A stretch of DNA of 64,000 nt. Source: JBAYOE01 sp050950065 (GTDB lineage Bacteria; Spirochaetota; Spirochaetia; Sphaerochaetales; Sphaerochaetaceae). The DNA is taken from NCBI GenBank assembly GCA_050950065.1, contig JBMNGX010000002.1, positions 62,001 to 126,000 of the forward strand, in the 5' to 3' direction. Every line of letters starts with the position of its first letter. Position 1 is the stretch's first letter. The notes beneath the pieces are model-generated. The model was not told the origin of the DNA. It searched no databases and saw only the letters and a list, made by a program, of their open reading frames with translations. Of this stretch, positions 35,182-44,523 are shown in pieces. The translations under genes and the position numbers were made by a program.

Positions 35182-35472
35182 ATGATGACTAGTAGCCAAA
35201 GAAACTATTTAAGAAAACAGGCCCATAGTTTAAAACCAGTTGTTACAGTAGGTAAGATGGGCCTTGATCAAAGAATCTTTAGTGCTTTAGATGAGGCTTT
35301 AAATGATCATGAATTGGTCAAAGTGCGCTTTCAAGATTTTAAAGAGCAATCAAAAGAGTTAGCCAATGAGTTAGCTGAGAGTGTAGTAGCTGAATTAGTT
35401 ACTGTAATTGGTCACATAGCAATTATCTATCGCCCATCAGATGATAAAACCAAACAGAAAATTAAAATTTAA
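35182..35472 (+). CDS. yhbY: YhbY-type CRS1/YhbY RNA-binding protein
   Basis: 96 residues. The start is put at ATG 35182, one base after the synthetase stop; an ATG at 35164 is in frame but would add an uncharacteristic leader. The RNA-binding domain has QRNYLRKQAHSL, KPVVTVGKMGLDQRI (GxxG-type loop), EALNDHELVKVRF and IGHIAIIYRP. Associates with pre-50S particles in other bacteria. A strong bidirectional terminator follows. Confidence 0.9.
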   Translation: MMTSSQRNYLRKQAHSLKPVVTVGKMGLDQRIFSALDEALNDHELVKVRFQDFKEQSKELANELAESVVAELVTVIGHIAIIYRPSDDKTKQKIKI

Positions 35473-35475
35473 CAA

Positions 35476-35506
35476 AAAGAGAGCCACCAAAAACGGTGGC
35501 TCTTTT
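35476..35506. terminator. Bidirectional terminator between yhbY and pfp
   Basis: Stem GAGCCACC (35481-35488) with GGTGGCTC (35495-35502), loop of 6, A-rich left flank and T-rich right flank. It sits between convergent genes and serves both. Confidence 0.88.
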
Positions 35507-35511
35507 AACAA

Positions 35512-37173
35512 TTACTTGTCTTTGTGTTCTAACTGTAAAGTTAAGTTTACTCGATCGGCAACCTCGGCAGGCCCAAAGTATTGGATTGCACCAGGGAATA
35601 AAAAGCAATCATTTAGTGCCCAGCGCTCTCTGTTTTCCTTAAAGTAGTTATAAGGATTGCCCTCTAAATCTACTAAAGCCTTTTTAATAACACTTTTGGT
35701 CTCACCATGGCGCTGTTCTAAGTTCATCATCATGGTAATTGGAATTCCACCAGCAAGCCATGAGTTAGCCTCTTTAGTTAAGTTTTTAACACTAGAGATA
35801 TAACCACTAGCTTTATTAGCGGCTAAAAGGTAGGCAGAGTAACCTAAAGAGTAGGTGTAATCGGCATCAAAATTTGATGGGAAGGCACATCGCCCTTCGT
35901 AACCAAAGAAGTGGTTAAGGGCACTAAATGAGCCTTTGAAAGTTCCCTCTTCAGATAACTCTTCTAATCTAACTTCTACCATCTTAATTAAAAGCTTTTC
36001 TGTCTCAATACGGCTAACTTGGACGTTTCCATGAGGATCACGATCCATTAAAAGTTGCTTTTGAATTGAGGTGGGTAGGGAGAGGAAAACCTCTTTGTTT
36101 GTATTTTTTAAATACTTTAAAACAAATTGGCTTTGAGCTTCCCAACTATTAAGAGTTGCATACTCGTTTGCCCCTTTAGCTAATAGGGTATTTAACTCAC
36201 TGATTAAAGATTTTACCTCAGGGATGAACTCAATTAACCCTTCAGGAACTAAAACAATACCGTAATTGAGCCCTTTGTCGGCTCTTTTGGTAATAATTTC
36301 AGCAATGTACTCAACAATATCATGTAAAGAAGTGCCGTTTTTCTCAACCTCTTCACTGATTAATGTGATGTTAGGTTGTGTCTCTAAAGCACACTCTAAA
36401 GCGATGTGTGAGGCACTACGCCCCATGAGTTTAATGAAGTGCCAATATTTTTTAGAGCTGTTGGCATCTCTCATAATATTTCCAATTAGTTCATTGTAAG
36501 TTTTGGTTGCAGTGTCAAAACCAAAAGAGATCTCAATGTATTCGTTCTTTAAATCTCCATCGATTGTTTTAGGACATCCAACAACAGTTATTCCTGCATC
36601 AACTGATAAAAAGTATTCAGCTAAAACTGCAGCGTTGGTGTTAGAATCATCTCCACCAATGATAACTAGAGCTTCTATGTTGTTCTTTTGTAAAACCTTA
36701 CGTGAAGTTTCAAAGTCTTCTTTTGTTTCTAGTTTGTCTCTTCCGCTACCAATGATGTCAAAACCACCAGTGTTGCGATACTCATCAATTACATCGGAAG
36801 TTAATTCAACTAACTTGTCGTTTAAAATACCAGCAGGACCGCCTAAAAAACCAAATAGTTTTGAATCATTATTAGCTTTTTTTAAGGCATCAAAAATACC
36901 ACTTATGACGTTGTGCCCACCTGGAGCTTGTCCACCACTAAGGACAACACCAACATTTATAGGTTTGTGCTCTACAGCTTTCTCACCTTTTCTAAATGAG
37001 ATTACTGGCATTCCATAGGTGTTAGGAAAAAGTTCTTTAATAGCCTTTTTATCCTCTTCAGATTCAGTTACTTCCCCTCTCACAGCTTCTATCGTCCTAA
37101 TTTCCTCTCTTAAAATTGAAGGAACCTTTGGTTGATAAGTGTAACGAATTTTTTGTAAGGGAGATTTTTCCAT
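35512..37173 (-). CDS. pfp: Pyrophosphate--fructose 6-phosphate 1-phosphotransferase
   Basis: Reversible glycolytic phosphorylation of fructose 6-phosphate with PPi instead of ATP. The 553-residue length matches the long PPi-PFK clade found in plants and spirochaetes rather than the 320-residue ATP enzyme. VVLSGGQAPGGHN near residue 75, GGDDSNTNAA near 190 (the Asp after GGD marks PPi use), CPKTIDGDLKN near 216, and LMGRSASHIALE near 262. AGGAG before ATG 37173. Monocistronic. Confidence 0.95.
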   Translation of the reverse strand: MEKSPLQKIRYTYQPKVPSILREEIRTIEAVRGEVTESEEDKKAIKELFPNTYGMPVISFRKGEKAVEHKPINVGVVLSGGQAPGGHNVISGIFDALKKANNDSKLFGFLGGPAGILNDKLVELTSDVIDEYRNTGGFDIIGSGRDKLETKEDFETSRKVLQKNNIEALVIIGGDDSNTNAAVLAEYFLSVDAGITVVGCPKTIDGDLKNEYIEISFGFDTATKTYNELIGNIMRDANSSKKYWHFIKLMGRSASHIALECALETQPNITLISEEVEKNGTSLHDIVEYIAEIITKRADKGLNYGIVLVPEGLIEFIPEVKSLISELNTLLAKGANEYATLNSWEAQSQFVLKYLKNTNKEVFLSLPTSIQKQLLMDRDPHGNVQVSRIETEKLLIKMVEVRLEELSEEGTFKGSFSALNHFFGYEGRCAFPSNFDADYTYSLGYSAYLLAANKASGYISSVKNLTKEANSWLAGGIPITMMMNLEQRHGETKSVIKKALVDLEGNPYNYFKENRERWALNDCFLFPGAIQYFGPAEVADRVNLTLQLEHKDK

Positions 37174-37213
37174 ACTTTACTCCTTTGAATAGTTAAGGTT
37201 GGTTAATAGGTTA

Positions 37214-37242
37214 ACTATAAAATTTTGTTGTAATCATTTCAA
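37214..37242 (-). promoter_or_regulatory. Promoter of pfp
   Basis: On the minus strand TTGAAA (37242-37237), 17-base spacer, TATAGT (37219-37214), about 41 bases upstream of the start codon. A GGTTAA repeat pair lies between promoter and gene. Confidence 0.55.
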
Positions 37243-37288
37243 TAGGTGCAACTTGACGCATATCGTTTATAAAAGGTAGTTTAAAGGG

Positions 37289-37801
37289 GTGAATAGTGGC
37301 CCATATCTTTACATAGATGCCGACTCTTGTCCGCGCCAAATACGCTCAATTATTTTAAAAGCTGTTGTCAAAAGGCTCTTTAGCTCTGTTTTTGTAGCTA
37401 ATCGTCCACTACCTGATGTAACTAAGATCGAAGATAAAAAGTTAGTTGATGAAAATAAAGTTCCCTTAGTGCAAATGGTAGTTGTTGAAAACAAAGAGGA
37501 TAGTGCCGATGATAAGCTTGTTGAATTGGCACTAGAGGGCTCAATTGCAATAACTCGCGATATCATCTTAGCAGATAGACTAATAAACAAAGGGTTAACT
37601 GTTTTAGATGATCGAGGAAATATCTACACATCAGAGAATATCAAAAGTAGATTAAGCGAACGCAATGTGATGACTCAAATGCGCCAGTGGGGTATTTTTG
37701 CTGAAAAAACAAAAGCAATGGGCGTTAAAGAGGTGCAAGCTTTTGCCAACGCTTTAGATTATCAATTAACTTTATTAGATAAAAAAATGAAGCAAAAATA
37801 G
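37289..37801 (+). CDS. YaiI/YqxD family protein (DUF188)
   Basis: 170 residues, standard size. N-terminal YIDADSCPRQIRSIILKA near residue 7, DDKLVELALEGSIAITRDIILADRL near 70, and DDRGNIYTSENIK near 107. This is a PIN-like fold with acidic residues; its biochemical role is not established. GTG start at 37289. Probably transcribed with the regulator that follows. Confidence 0.92.
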   Translation: MNSGPYLYIDADSCPRQIRSIILKAVVKRLFSSVFVANRPLPDVTKIEDKKLVDENKVPLVQMVVVENKEDSADDKLVELALEGSIAITRDIILADRLINKGLTVLDDRGNIYTSENIKSRLSERNVMTQMRQWGIFAEKTKAMGVKEVQAFANALDYQLTLLDKKMKQK

Positions 37802-37822
37802 TTAACTCTTAGTTCTATTTAT

Positions 37823-38416
37823 GTGAAGCAGAAAACAATAACAGTCGTAGCAACTTTATCAACTCTTAGTGAAACTTACCGATGCTGGATTTTATCGTTT
37901 CTAAACGAAAGCCTTTCTATTTACACTAGCGATTACTCTTCCCCCCTTCCTTTAAATTCAATAACAATCTTTTTTATCCTCAACGAAAAAGAGTTATCTA
38001 AAGCTTTACAGATAATAAAGACAAAACTAGTTGAAAAGTACGTAGCAATTTTAACACCCGATCTTCCAATAGAGTTAAAAAATAAGATAGAGGAGAGTTT
38101 TTCAATTTGTTACAACTTAAAGGGCTCTATAAGGGGAGTGCTCTCTTTAATTGGGTGGGAAGTTCCATATCAGATGGGGCTAAGCGATTACTACAATAAC
38201 GAACTAACACCTCGTGAAAAAGAGGTGTTAGAGTTAATAGCCCAAGGCTTATCTTTAAAAGAGATCTCTTTTCGACTCACCATATCGCGTCACACAGTTG
38301 TCTCTTATCGTAGAAGTCTCTATTTAAAAACAGGGGCACGAACGTTGCAGCAACTGGTGCTCTACGCAACATTGCACCTTAATTCAACATATAGTTCTAA
38401 AAATCAGCGTGCTTAA
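37823..38416 (+). CDS. LuxR-type HTH regulator with unusual N-terminal domain
   Basis: 197 residues, GTG start. The C-terminal quarter is a clear LuxR/NarL helix-turn-helix: LTPREKEVLELIAQGLSLKE followed by ISFRLTISRHTVVSYRRSLY. The first 120 residues are about the size of a receiver domain, but I see no DD near the start and no conserved phosphoacceptor Asp/Lys pattern, so it may not be phosphorylated. No sensor kinase is adjacent. Overlaps the end of asnS on the opposite strand by 20 bases. Confidence 0.8.
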   Translation: MKQKTITVVATLSTLSETYRCWILSFLNESLSIYTSDYSSPLPLNSITIFFILNEKELSKALQIIKTKLVEKYVAILTPDLPIELKNKIEESFSICYNLKGSIRGVLSLIGWEVPYQMGLSDYYNNELTPREKEVLELIAQGLSLKEISFRLTISRHTVVSYRRSLYLKTGARTLQQLVLYATLHLNSTYSSKNQRA

Positions 38417-39785
38417 CACTGCGTGGGAAGGGAATGACATCTCTGATGTTTTGCATCCCAGTTATGTATTGGATTGCCCGATCAAAACCTAGACCAAAAC
38501 CGGAGTGAGGCACTGTTCCATACTTTCTTAAATCTAAGTACCACCAATACTCATCTAAGTTTAGATTCATTGCTTCCATTTTAGCTTTTAAAACTGAGTA
38601 GCGACTCTCTCTTTCACTTCCCCCAATAATTTCACCTAAACGGGGAACTAAAACATCCATTGCCCTAACAGTTTTTTCATCATCGTTGAGTTTCATGTAG
38701 AAAGCTTTAATCTCTTTAGGATAATCGGTCACAATTGTAGGTCCATTAAAAACCTTCTCACTTAAAAATCTCTCGTGCTCTGTTTGTAAATCGATTCCCC
38801 AACTAACAGGGTAATCAAAATTCTTATTATTCTTTTCAAGTTCTTTAACTGCATCAGTGTAACTAATTTGGATAAAGGGCTTTTCAACAACTGTTTGTAA
38901 AGTTGAAGTAATATCCTTTTCGACCCATTGGCTGAAAAATGCCATATCGTCACTGTAGTTCTCTAAGACATATTTAAAGATGTACTTTAAAAACTCTTCA
39001 GCTAAAGCCATATTTCCCTCTAAGGTACAAAAGGCCATCTCAGGTTCAACCATCCAGAACTCACTTAGATGGCGTTTGGTGTTTGAGTTCTCAGCTCTAA
39101 AAGTGGGACCAAAGGTATAAACATTTTTTAAAGCTAAAGCATAACTTTCAGCTTGTAGTTGTCCACTAACAGTTAAAGAAGCTTTTCTTCCAAAGAAATC
39201 TTTAGAGTAATCAACTAAACCCTCTTTGGTTTTAGGAAGCTTGTCTAAATCTAAAGTGGTTACAGTGAACATCTCACCAGCCCCTTCAGCATCACTGGTG
39301 CTAATAATTGGGGTGTGGATGTAATAAAACCCTTTTGAGTTGAAAAATGAGTGGATAGCATAACTAACAGCATGTCTAATACGAGTTACTGCCCCAATTG
39401 TATTAGTACGAGCCCTAAGGTGGGCAATCTCTCTTAAATACTCAAATGTGTGTCTCTTTTTTTGAAGAGGGTACTGTTCAACATCAGCAGTTCCGTGTAG
39501 ATCTATTTTAGTTGCATTTAGTTCAACACTTTGATTCGATTTTGGAGAGGCAACGAGATTTCCATAACAACTAACTGAAGATCCAGTAGTTACTGAATCG
39601 AGTAGTTTAACATCGTCAAAGCTCTCTAAATCAATTACAACTTGTAAACCTTTTAAAGTTGAGCCATCGCTAACTTCTAAAAAGCATACACTTTTACTTT
39701 GTCGTTTAGTTTTAACCCACCCCTGTACAACAATCTCTTTTTCTGAGGGACTCTCTTTTAATAACTCAATGATGCGCTGATTCAT
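38397..39785 (-). CDS. asnS: Asparagine--tRNA ligase
   Basis: Charges tRNA-Asn. N-terminal OB-fold (VVQGWVKTKRQSK near residue 20), class II core with motif 2 (FRAENSNTKRHLSEFWMVEPE near 230) and motif 3 GFGLGFDRAIQYITG near 433. The FGLGFDR and HTPI-IST-DAEGAGEMF stretches fit AsnRS rather than AspRS. 462 residues. Its direct presence argues tRNA-Asn does not depend on the transamidation route alone. A 175-base gap upstream holds no gene or clear leader. Confidence 0.93.
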   Translation of the reverse strand: MNQRIIELLKESPSEKEIVVQGWVKTKRQSKSVCFLEVSDGSTLKGLQVVIDLESFDDVKLLDSVTTGSSVSCYGNLVASPKSNQSVELNATKIDLHGTADVEQYPLQKKRHTFEYLREIAHLRARTNTIGAVTRIRHAVSYAIHSFFNSKGFYYIHTPIISTSDAEGAGEMFTVTTLDLDKLPKTKEGLVDYSKDFFGRKASLTVSGQLQAESYALALKNVYTFGPTFRAENSNTKRHLSEFWMVEPEMAFCTLEGNMALAEEFLKYIFKYVLENYSDDMAFFSQWVEKDITSTLQTVVEKPFIQISYTDAVKELEKNNKNFDYPVSWGIDLQTEHERFLSEKVFNGPTIVTDYPKEIKAFYMKLNDDEKTVRAMDVLVPRLGEIIGGSERESRYSVLKAKMEAMNLNLDEYWWYLDLRKYGTVPHSGFGLGFDRAIQYITGMQNIRDVIPFPRSVKHADF

Positions 39786-39972
39786 TCAACAACTCCTTCT
39801 ATCTGCGCCACTATTTCACTTTTAGAGGCACCTTGTCAACCTCATTTTCTCCTTCAAATCTACTCAAACCTTTAGCTTAAAATAAGTTAAACTGTTTTTA
39901 CGATGTTTTACACACCTCAGATATGGACCACAACAGCCCTAGTAGTTATAGTGGCTTGTAATGGAGGCTTTT

Positions 39973-40305
39973 GTGCTACAAATAATTGGAACAAAATCGT
40001 GTAACGAAACTAAAAAAGCAATCAGATATTGTAAAGAGCGCTCAATTAATTTTCAGTTTATAGATTTGAAAGTGGATAAACTTTCAGATGGCGTTTATAA
40101 AAAGATATTTCAAAATGTAGAGCTCGAAGATTTAATAGATACTAAAAGTAACTACTATGTAAAAAATGGGTATCAATATATAGAGTACGACATTACCGAA
40201 GAGGTAGTTGAACACCCAGAGCTTCTTAAGACTCCCATTCTTAGAGATAAAAATAGGGCCACAGTTGGCTTTGATGAAACTTTTATAGAGCAATTTAGGA
40301 GTTAA
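39973..40305 (+). CDS. ArsC/Spx-family thioredoxin-fold protein
   Basis: 110 residues. The start is set at GTG 39973 since GGAGG lies five bases before it; an ATG at 39961 is in frame but is part of the ribosome site. N-terminal LQIIGTKSCNETKKAIRYC has the ArsC-type strand-turn-helix. The motif has a single active-site Cys followed by NETKK, not the CxxC of Spx. KTPILRDKNRATVGF near residue 95 fits the family's TPIxR region, so reductase activity is possible. First gene of a long plus-strand run. Confidence 0.75.
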   Translation: MLQIIGTKSCNETKKAIRYCKERSINFQFIDLKVDKLSDGVYKKIFQNVELEDLIDTKSNYYVKNGYQYIEYDITEEVVEHPELLKTPILRDKNRATVGFDETFIEQFRS

Positions 40306-40306
40306 G

Positions 40307-41098
40307 ATGGTCAACTATTCAGTATTAGGAAGTGGCTCAAGTGGCAATAGCTACCTTTTTGCTACAGAAAACTCCTCAATATTAATCGATGCAGGTTTTT
40401 CACTTAAAGAGTTAAAAAAGAGATCTAAAAAAGCATCATTAGATTTTGATAAAATTGATGCTCTTTTATTAACTCACCTTCATCCCGATCATGCAAAAGG
40501 GTCTGGAGTCTTTGCCCGTCAAATGGACAAACCTGTTTATTTAAACCAAAAACTAATTGATCAAGATATTTTTGAATTAAAGATGTTAAAAATTCCTCCC
40601 TCTTTAATTAAAGGATTTGAGCCATTAAAGTCTTTTGAAATAGGGGAATTTATTATCACAAGTTTTGAAACAAGTCACGATAGCCCCCACTCAGTTGGTT
40701 TTAACTTAAGTGTGCGAGATTTTAACATCACCTTAGTTACAGATACAGGGTTAGTTGATCAATCGATGCTTTACTATTTTGAGAAATCAGATATCCTTTT
40801 TGTAGAAGCTAACTACGACGATAAAATGTTAAAAGAAGGGGACTATCCCCCCTTTTTGAAAAAGAGGATTTCTGGTAAAAAGGGGCATCTTTCTAACGAT
40901 CAAACTATTGAGGCACTAAACAGTTGTAATTTAGAGAAACTAAGGCACATCTACTTTTGCCATTTGTCAAAGAACAACAACAGTGTAGAGGTGGTGCAGC
41001 AAAGTTCAGAAAACCTAAGGTGGGGGGGGAGTACAACAATTTGCCAACATGGTGTAACCTACCAAGGTGCAATTGGGGTAAAAGGAGTAGTGGTGTGA
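40307..41098 (+). CDS. MBL-fold metallo-hydrolase (YycJ/WalJ-like)
   Basis: 263 residues. LGSGSSGNSYLF at the start, the metal-binding LTHLHPDHAKG near residue 55, TSHDSPHSVGF near 128, VTDTG near 145, and VEANYDD near 167. This is the pattern of YycJ-type 5'-exonuclease-like proteins. It starts one base after the ArsC-like gene and its stop overlaps the next start (GTGA), so it is translationally coupled to the acyl-CoA synthetase gene. Confidence 0.9.
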   Translation: MVNYSVLGSGSSGNSYLFATENSSILIDAGFSLKELKKRSKKASLDFDKIDALLLTHLHPDHAKGSGVFARQMDKPVYLNQKLIDQDIFELKMLKIPPSLIKGFEPLKSFEIGEFIITSFETSHDSPHSVGFNLSVRDFNITLVTDTGLVDQSMLYYFEKSDILFVEANYDDKMLKEGDYPPFLKKRISGKKGHLSNDQTIEALNSCNLEKLRHIYFCHLSKNNNSVEVVQQSSENLRWGGSTTICQHGVTYQGAIGVKGVVV

Positions 41099-42822
41099 GT
41101 CATAAACTAAAAAGTCAAACAATAAGAAGTTTATTGGAATTTTCAGGTGAGAACTACAATAAAAGGGGTGCTCTTAGAATAGTCACCGATAAAGAACTCA
41201 CTTTCACTTACACTCAACTTCTTAAAAGTGTTGATGCAATGGCAACATACCTACTTCACAATGGGATTAAAGAGGGGGATAAAATTGCAATCTTAGGTGA
41301 TTCTCACCCCCACTGGGTAATAGCTTACTTTGCTATCGTAAGTTGTAAAGCAGTAGCTGTCCCAATTTTACCTGAGTTTTCAGCTAAAGAGATAGAGACT
41401 ATTTTAGAACACAGTGAATCTAAAGGAGTTGTTGTTTCAACTAAGTTGTTTGATAAAATTTCCACCTTTGGAACTGAAGAAGAAAACTTTTTAATTCGTC
41501 TTGATGATCTATTTCATATCCCTTACACAGTTAGCACCACATTAAAAAGCTCTTCTGAATTTAGTGATGCTCCTGGAAGAGATCTCTTAAGGACAAAAAT
41601 AAATAAAAAAAGGATAAATGAGTTAGTAGCAGAGGAAGATGAAATTGCCTCAATTATTTATACAAGTGGGACAACAGGGGCTTCTAAAGGGGTTATGCTA
41701 ACTAATAAAAACTTAACAAGTAACGCCCACGCCTCAATTAAGCAGTTCTTTAAAATTAAAAAGGGGATGAGGTTTTTATCAATATTACCCTTATCGCACT
41801 CATATGAGTTTACCATTGGTATGCTCTTACCCATATTAACAGGGTGTGAAATTAATTATTTAGGAAAACCTCCTGCTGCATCATTGTTGTTACCTGCTTT
41901 AAAAGAGTATCGACCTCATGTGATGCTCTCAGTTCCACTGTTGATTGAAAAGATTTACCGCTCCTCAGTTGTTCCCCAAATTGAAAAGAATGAACGCTTA
42001 CAAAAACTCTACAAACGCTCATTTTTTAGAAAATTTATCAACAGCGTAATTGGTAAAAAGCTAAAAAGAACCTTTGGTGGAAAACTAAAATTCTTTGGAG
42101 TGGGGGGAGCTGCTTTAGATTTAGAAGTTGAAAAGTTTTTAAAAGAGGCAAAATTTCCCTATGCTATTGGGTATGGTTTAACTGAAACTTCCCCACTATT
42201 AGCAGGTAGCGGTCCCAAGCAAACTAAAGTTGGAACAGTTGGTTATCCTCTAAAAGGGGTTCAACTAAAAGTTGTTAATAAAGATCAAAAAACCAAAGTT
42301 GGTGAGATTGTAGCCAAAGGGGACAACATCATGGTTGGTTATTATAAAAATGAACAACTAACAGATGAGTCTTTTACCGAAGATGGCTATTTTAGAACAG
42401 GGGATTTGGGTCTTATTGAGTGGAACCGCCTCTCTATTAAAGGGCGTTCTAAAACTATGATTTTAGGACCAGGGGGGGAGAACATCTACCCTGAAGCTAT
42501 TGAGTTCTTATTCAACAACCGCCCCTATGTATTAGAGTCATTAGTTTTAAGTGATGAAGGGGGCTTAGCTGCAATGATTCGACTCGATTTAGAGTTGATG
42601 GCAGAAAATCTTAAAATCTCAATTGTTGATGCTAAAGAAAATGCAGCTTCTTATATAAGCCAACTTAAAGAAGAGGTTAACAAAGAGTTAAGTTCATTTA
42701 GTAGAGTGCGCCAAGTTGAGCTTCAAAAGGAGCCTTTCCAACGAACTCCAACGCTAAAAATTAAGCGCTATTTGTACAACCTCAAGCAAAGTTTGACCCA
42801 AAATAAAGAAGAGCAAGAATAA
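41095..42822 (+). CDS. Long-chain acyl-CoA synthetase (AMP-forming), copy 2
   Basis: 575 residues from GTG 41095, which overlaps the previous stop and has AAGGAG eight bases before. IYTSGTTGASKGVMLT near residue 185, SILPLSHSYEFTIGM near 222, GYGLTETSP near 360, GYFRTGDLG near 430, and the catalytic lysine in TPTLKIKRYL near 561. Similar in length and layout to the 33.4-kb copy but clearly diverged, so probably different chain-length or cell roles. Both lack signal peptides. Confidence 0.9.
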   Translation: MSHKLKSQTIRSLLEFSGENYNKRGALRIVTDKELTFTYTQLLKSVDAMATYLLHNGIKEGDKIAILGDSHPHWVIAYFAIVSCKAVAVPILPEFSAKEIETILEHSESKGVVVSTKLFDKISTFGTEEENFLIRLDDLFHIPYTVSTTLKSSSEFSDAPGRDLLRTKINKKRINELVAEEDEIASIIYTSGTTGASKGVMLTNKNLTSNAHASIKQFFKIKKGMRFLSILPLSHSYEFTIGMLLPILTGCEINYLGKPPAASLLLPALKEYRPHVMLSVPLLIEKIYRSSVVPQIEKNERLQKLYKRSFFRKFINSVIGKKLKRTFGGKLKFFGVGGAALDLEVEKFLKEAKFPYAIGYGLTETSPLLAGSGPKQTKVGTVGYPLKGVQLKVVNKDQKTKVGEIVAKGDNIMVGYYKNEQLTDESFTEDGYFRTGDLGLIEWNRLSIKGRSKTMILGPGGENIYPEAIEFLFNNRPYVLESLVLSDEGGLAAMIRLDLELMAENLKISIVDAKENAASYISQLKEEVNKELSSFSRVRQVELQKEPFQRTPTLKIKRYLYNLKQSLTQNKEEQE

Positions 42823-42880
42823 GGCTCTGAGTTGTAAACAAAGGTTGTTTGTGTTATACAAAGGCAGAGGATTTTATGCC

Positions 42881-43954
42881 ATGTTAAAACACATTGATCT
42901 TAGAATTAACAAAGTTGAAAAGCTAAGTAGCCCGTCTCAGTTATCACAAAAATATGTTCTTCCAAAAGAACTTATGCTCAAAATTTTAGATGATCGTAAA
43001 CAAGTAAACGACATCATCTTAGGAAAAGATGATCGTCTAATTGCAGTTGTTGGCCCTTGTTCAATCCACGATCCAGTAGCAGCATTAGATTATGCCCAAA
43101 AACTTAAAGAACTTAGCGATAAAGTTAACGATAAGCTTCTAATTGTGATGAGAACTTATTTTGAAAAGCCTCGCACAATTGGGGGATGGAAAGGGTTAAT
43201 TTTAGATCCTCATTTAGATAGCTCTTACGATATTGAGGGGGGAATCTCTTTAGCTCGAAAACTTTTAATAGATATCACCTCAATTGGATTGCCTGTTGGG
43301 TGTGAGATGTTAGATCCAATTGTTCCTCAATACATTGACGAACTACTTAGTTGGTCCTCTATTGGAGCACGCACTAGTGAAAGTCAAACTCACCGCACTT
43401 TAGCTAGTGGAATGAGTGTAGCTGTTGGTTTTAAAAACAGTACAAAAGGGGAGTATGCTACTGCAGTTAATGCAATAAAGAGTGCAAAAGAGGCTGCAGC
43501 CTTTATTGGAATTGATAAAGATGGGAATTCGGCTATTTATAGGACAACTGGAAATGACTGTGGCCACCTCATTTTAAGAGGGGGCGAGTTTGGTCCTAAC
43601 TATTACGAAGAGGATATTGAGGCAGCTACCAATATGTTGGATAAACACCAACTAAACAGAGCTATTATTGTTGATTGTTCTCACGCTAATAGTCGTAAAG
43701 ATCCAAAAAGACAACGAAGAGTTTTACGAGCAGTAATTGATCAAGTGATTTATGGAAATAAAGATATTAAAGGATTTATGTTGGAGAGCAACCTTTTTGA
43801 AGGGTGTCAAACAATAGGCGATGATCCTAGTGAACTAAAATATGGGGTGTCGGTCACCGATGGGTGTATTGGTTGGGAAGAGAGTGAAGAGATTTTACTG
43901 AAGGTTGCCGACTCGTTAAGAGAAAAGAAACTTGTAAAAGAGGTAAATAGATGA
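42881..43954 (+). CDS. aroF: 3-deoxy-7-phosphoheptulonate synthase (DAHP synthase, class I)
   Basis: First step of the shikimate pathway: PEP plus erythrose 4-phosphate. ATG 42881 (after AGAGGA) is preferred to an upstream in-frame GTT/ATG region, giving 357 residues. VVGPCSIHDP near residue 55, MRTYFEKPRTIGGWKG near 90, GARTSESQTHR near 167, NDCGHLILRGG near 223 and DCSHANSRKDPKRQ near 263 are diagnostic of the AroF/G/H group. Which feedback type (Phe, Tyr, Trp) cannot be told. The stop overlaps the next start by four bases. Confidence 0.92.
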   Translation: MLKHIDLRINKVEKLSSPSQLSQKYVLPKELMLKILDDRKQVNDIILGKDDRLIAVVGPCSIHDPVAALDYAQKLKELSDKVNDKLLIVMRTYFEKPRTIGGWKGLILDPHLDSSYDIEGGISLARKLLIDITSIGLPVGCEMLDPIVPQYIDELLSWSSIGARTSESQTHRTLASGMSVAVGFKNSTKGEYATAVNAIKSAKEAAAFIGIDKDGNSAIYRTTGNDCGHLILRGGEFGPNYYEEDIEAATNMLDKHQLNRAIIVDCSHANSRKDPKRQRRVLRAVIDQVIYGNKDIKGFMLESNLFEGCQTIGDDPSELKYGVSVTDGCIGWEESEEILLKVADSLREKKLVKEVNR

Positions 43955-44508
43955 GTAAGAAAATTAGAGTCTTAATTACATTGGCTGATGGATTTGAAGA
44001 GATTGAGGCCCTAGCACCAGCAGATGTCCTGAGAAGGGCAGGTTATGAAGTTGTTTTAGCTGGAGTTGGTAAAAAAGAGATTGTTGGAGCGCACGACATC
44101 AAAGTTGTTGCTGACGAGACAATTGATAATGTTGGGACCGATTTTGATGCTATTTTACTTCCAGGTGGAGGTCTTGGCTCTAAAAATTTAGCTGCCAGTT
44201 GGGATGTTAATGAAAAACTTCTACTTATTGCCAATAGTGGAGCAGTTGTTGCAGCTATTTGTGCAGCCCCTGCAGTAGTATTGGCCCCCACAGGATTGTT
44301 AGAAGGACGCAGGGCAGTTTGTTATCCAGGATCTGAAGAGAATGCCCCAAATATTGAATTTGGAACTGAGCGTGTTTGCGTAGATGGAAATCTAATCACA
44401 GCTCGTGGACCTGGAATTGCAATTGAGTTTGCCTTAGCAATTGTTGAAAAATTATCAAATAGAGAGTTAGCTGAGACATTAGAAAAACAGATGTTAGTTC
44501 TTAGATAA
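43951..44508 (+). CDS. DJ-1/PfpI family protein (YajL-like)
   Basis: 185 residues, cytoplasmic. The N-terminal Glu (DGFEEIEAL, near residue 16) and the reactive Cys in AAICAAPAVV near 105 form the DJ-1 active site; ARGPG near 150 is also conserved. Proposed as a glyoxalase, deglycase or redox chaperone in other species; the activity is disputed. Overlaps aroF by four bases. Confidence 0.9.
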   Translation: MSKKIRVLITLADGFEEIEALAPADVLRRAGYEVVLAGVGKKEIVGAHDIKVVADETIDNVGTDFDAILLPGGGLGSKNLAASWDVNEKLLLIANSGAVVAAICAAPAVVLAPTGLLEGRRAVCYPGSEENAPNIEFGTERVCVDGNLITARGPGIAIEFALAIVEKLSNRELAETLEKQMLVLR

Positions 44509-44523
44509 TAGGGGAATAAAAAA

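Noticed and set aside
39786..39972. Small ORF or leader peptide at 39904 (33 codons)
   Set aside because: No ribosome site, and it runs into the ArsC-like gene in another frame; no attenuator structure is seen.
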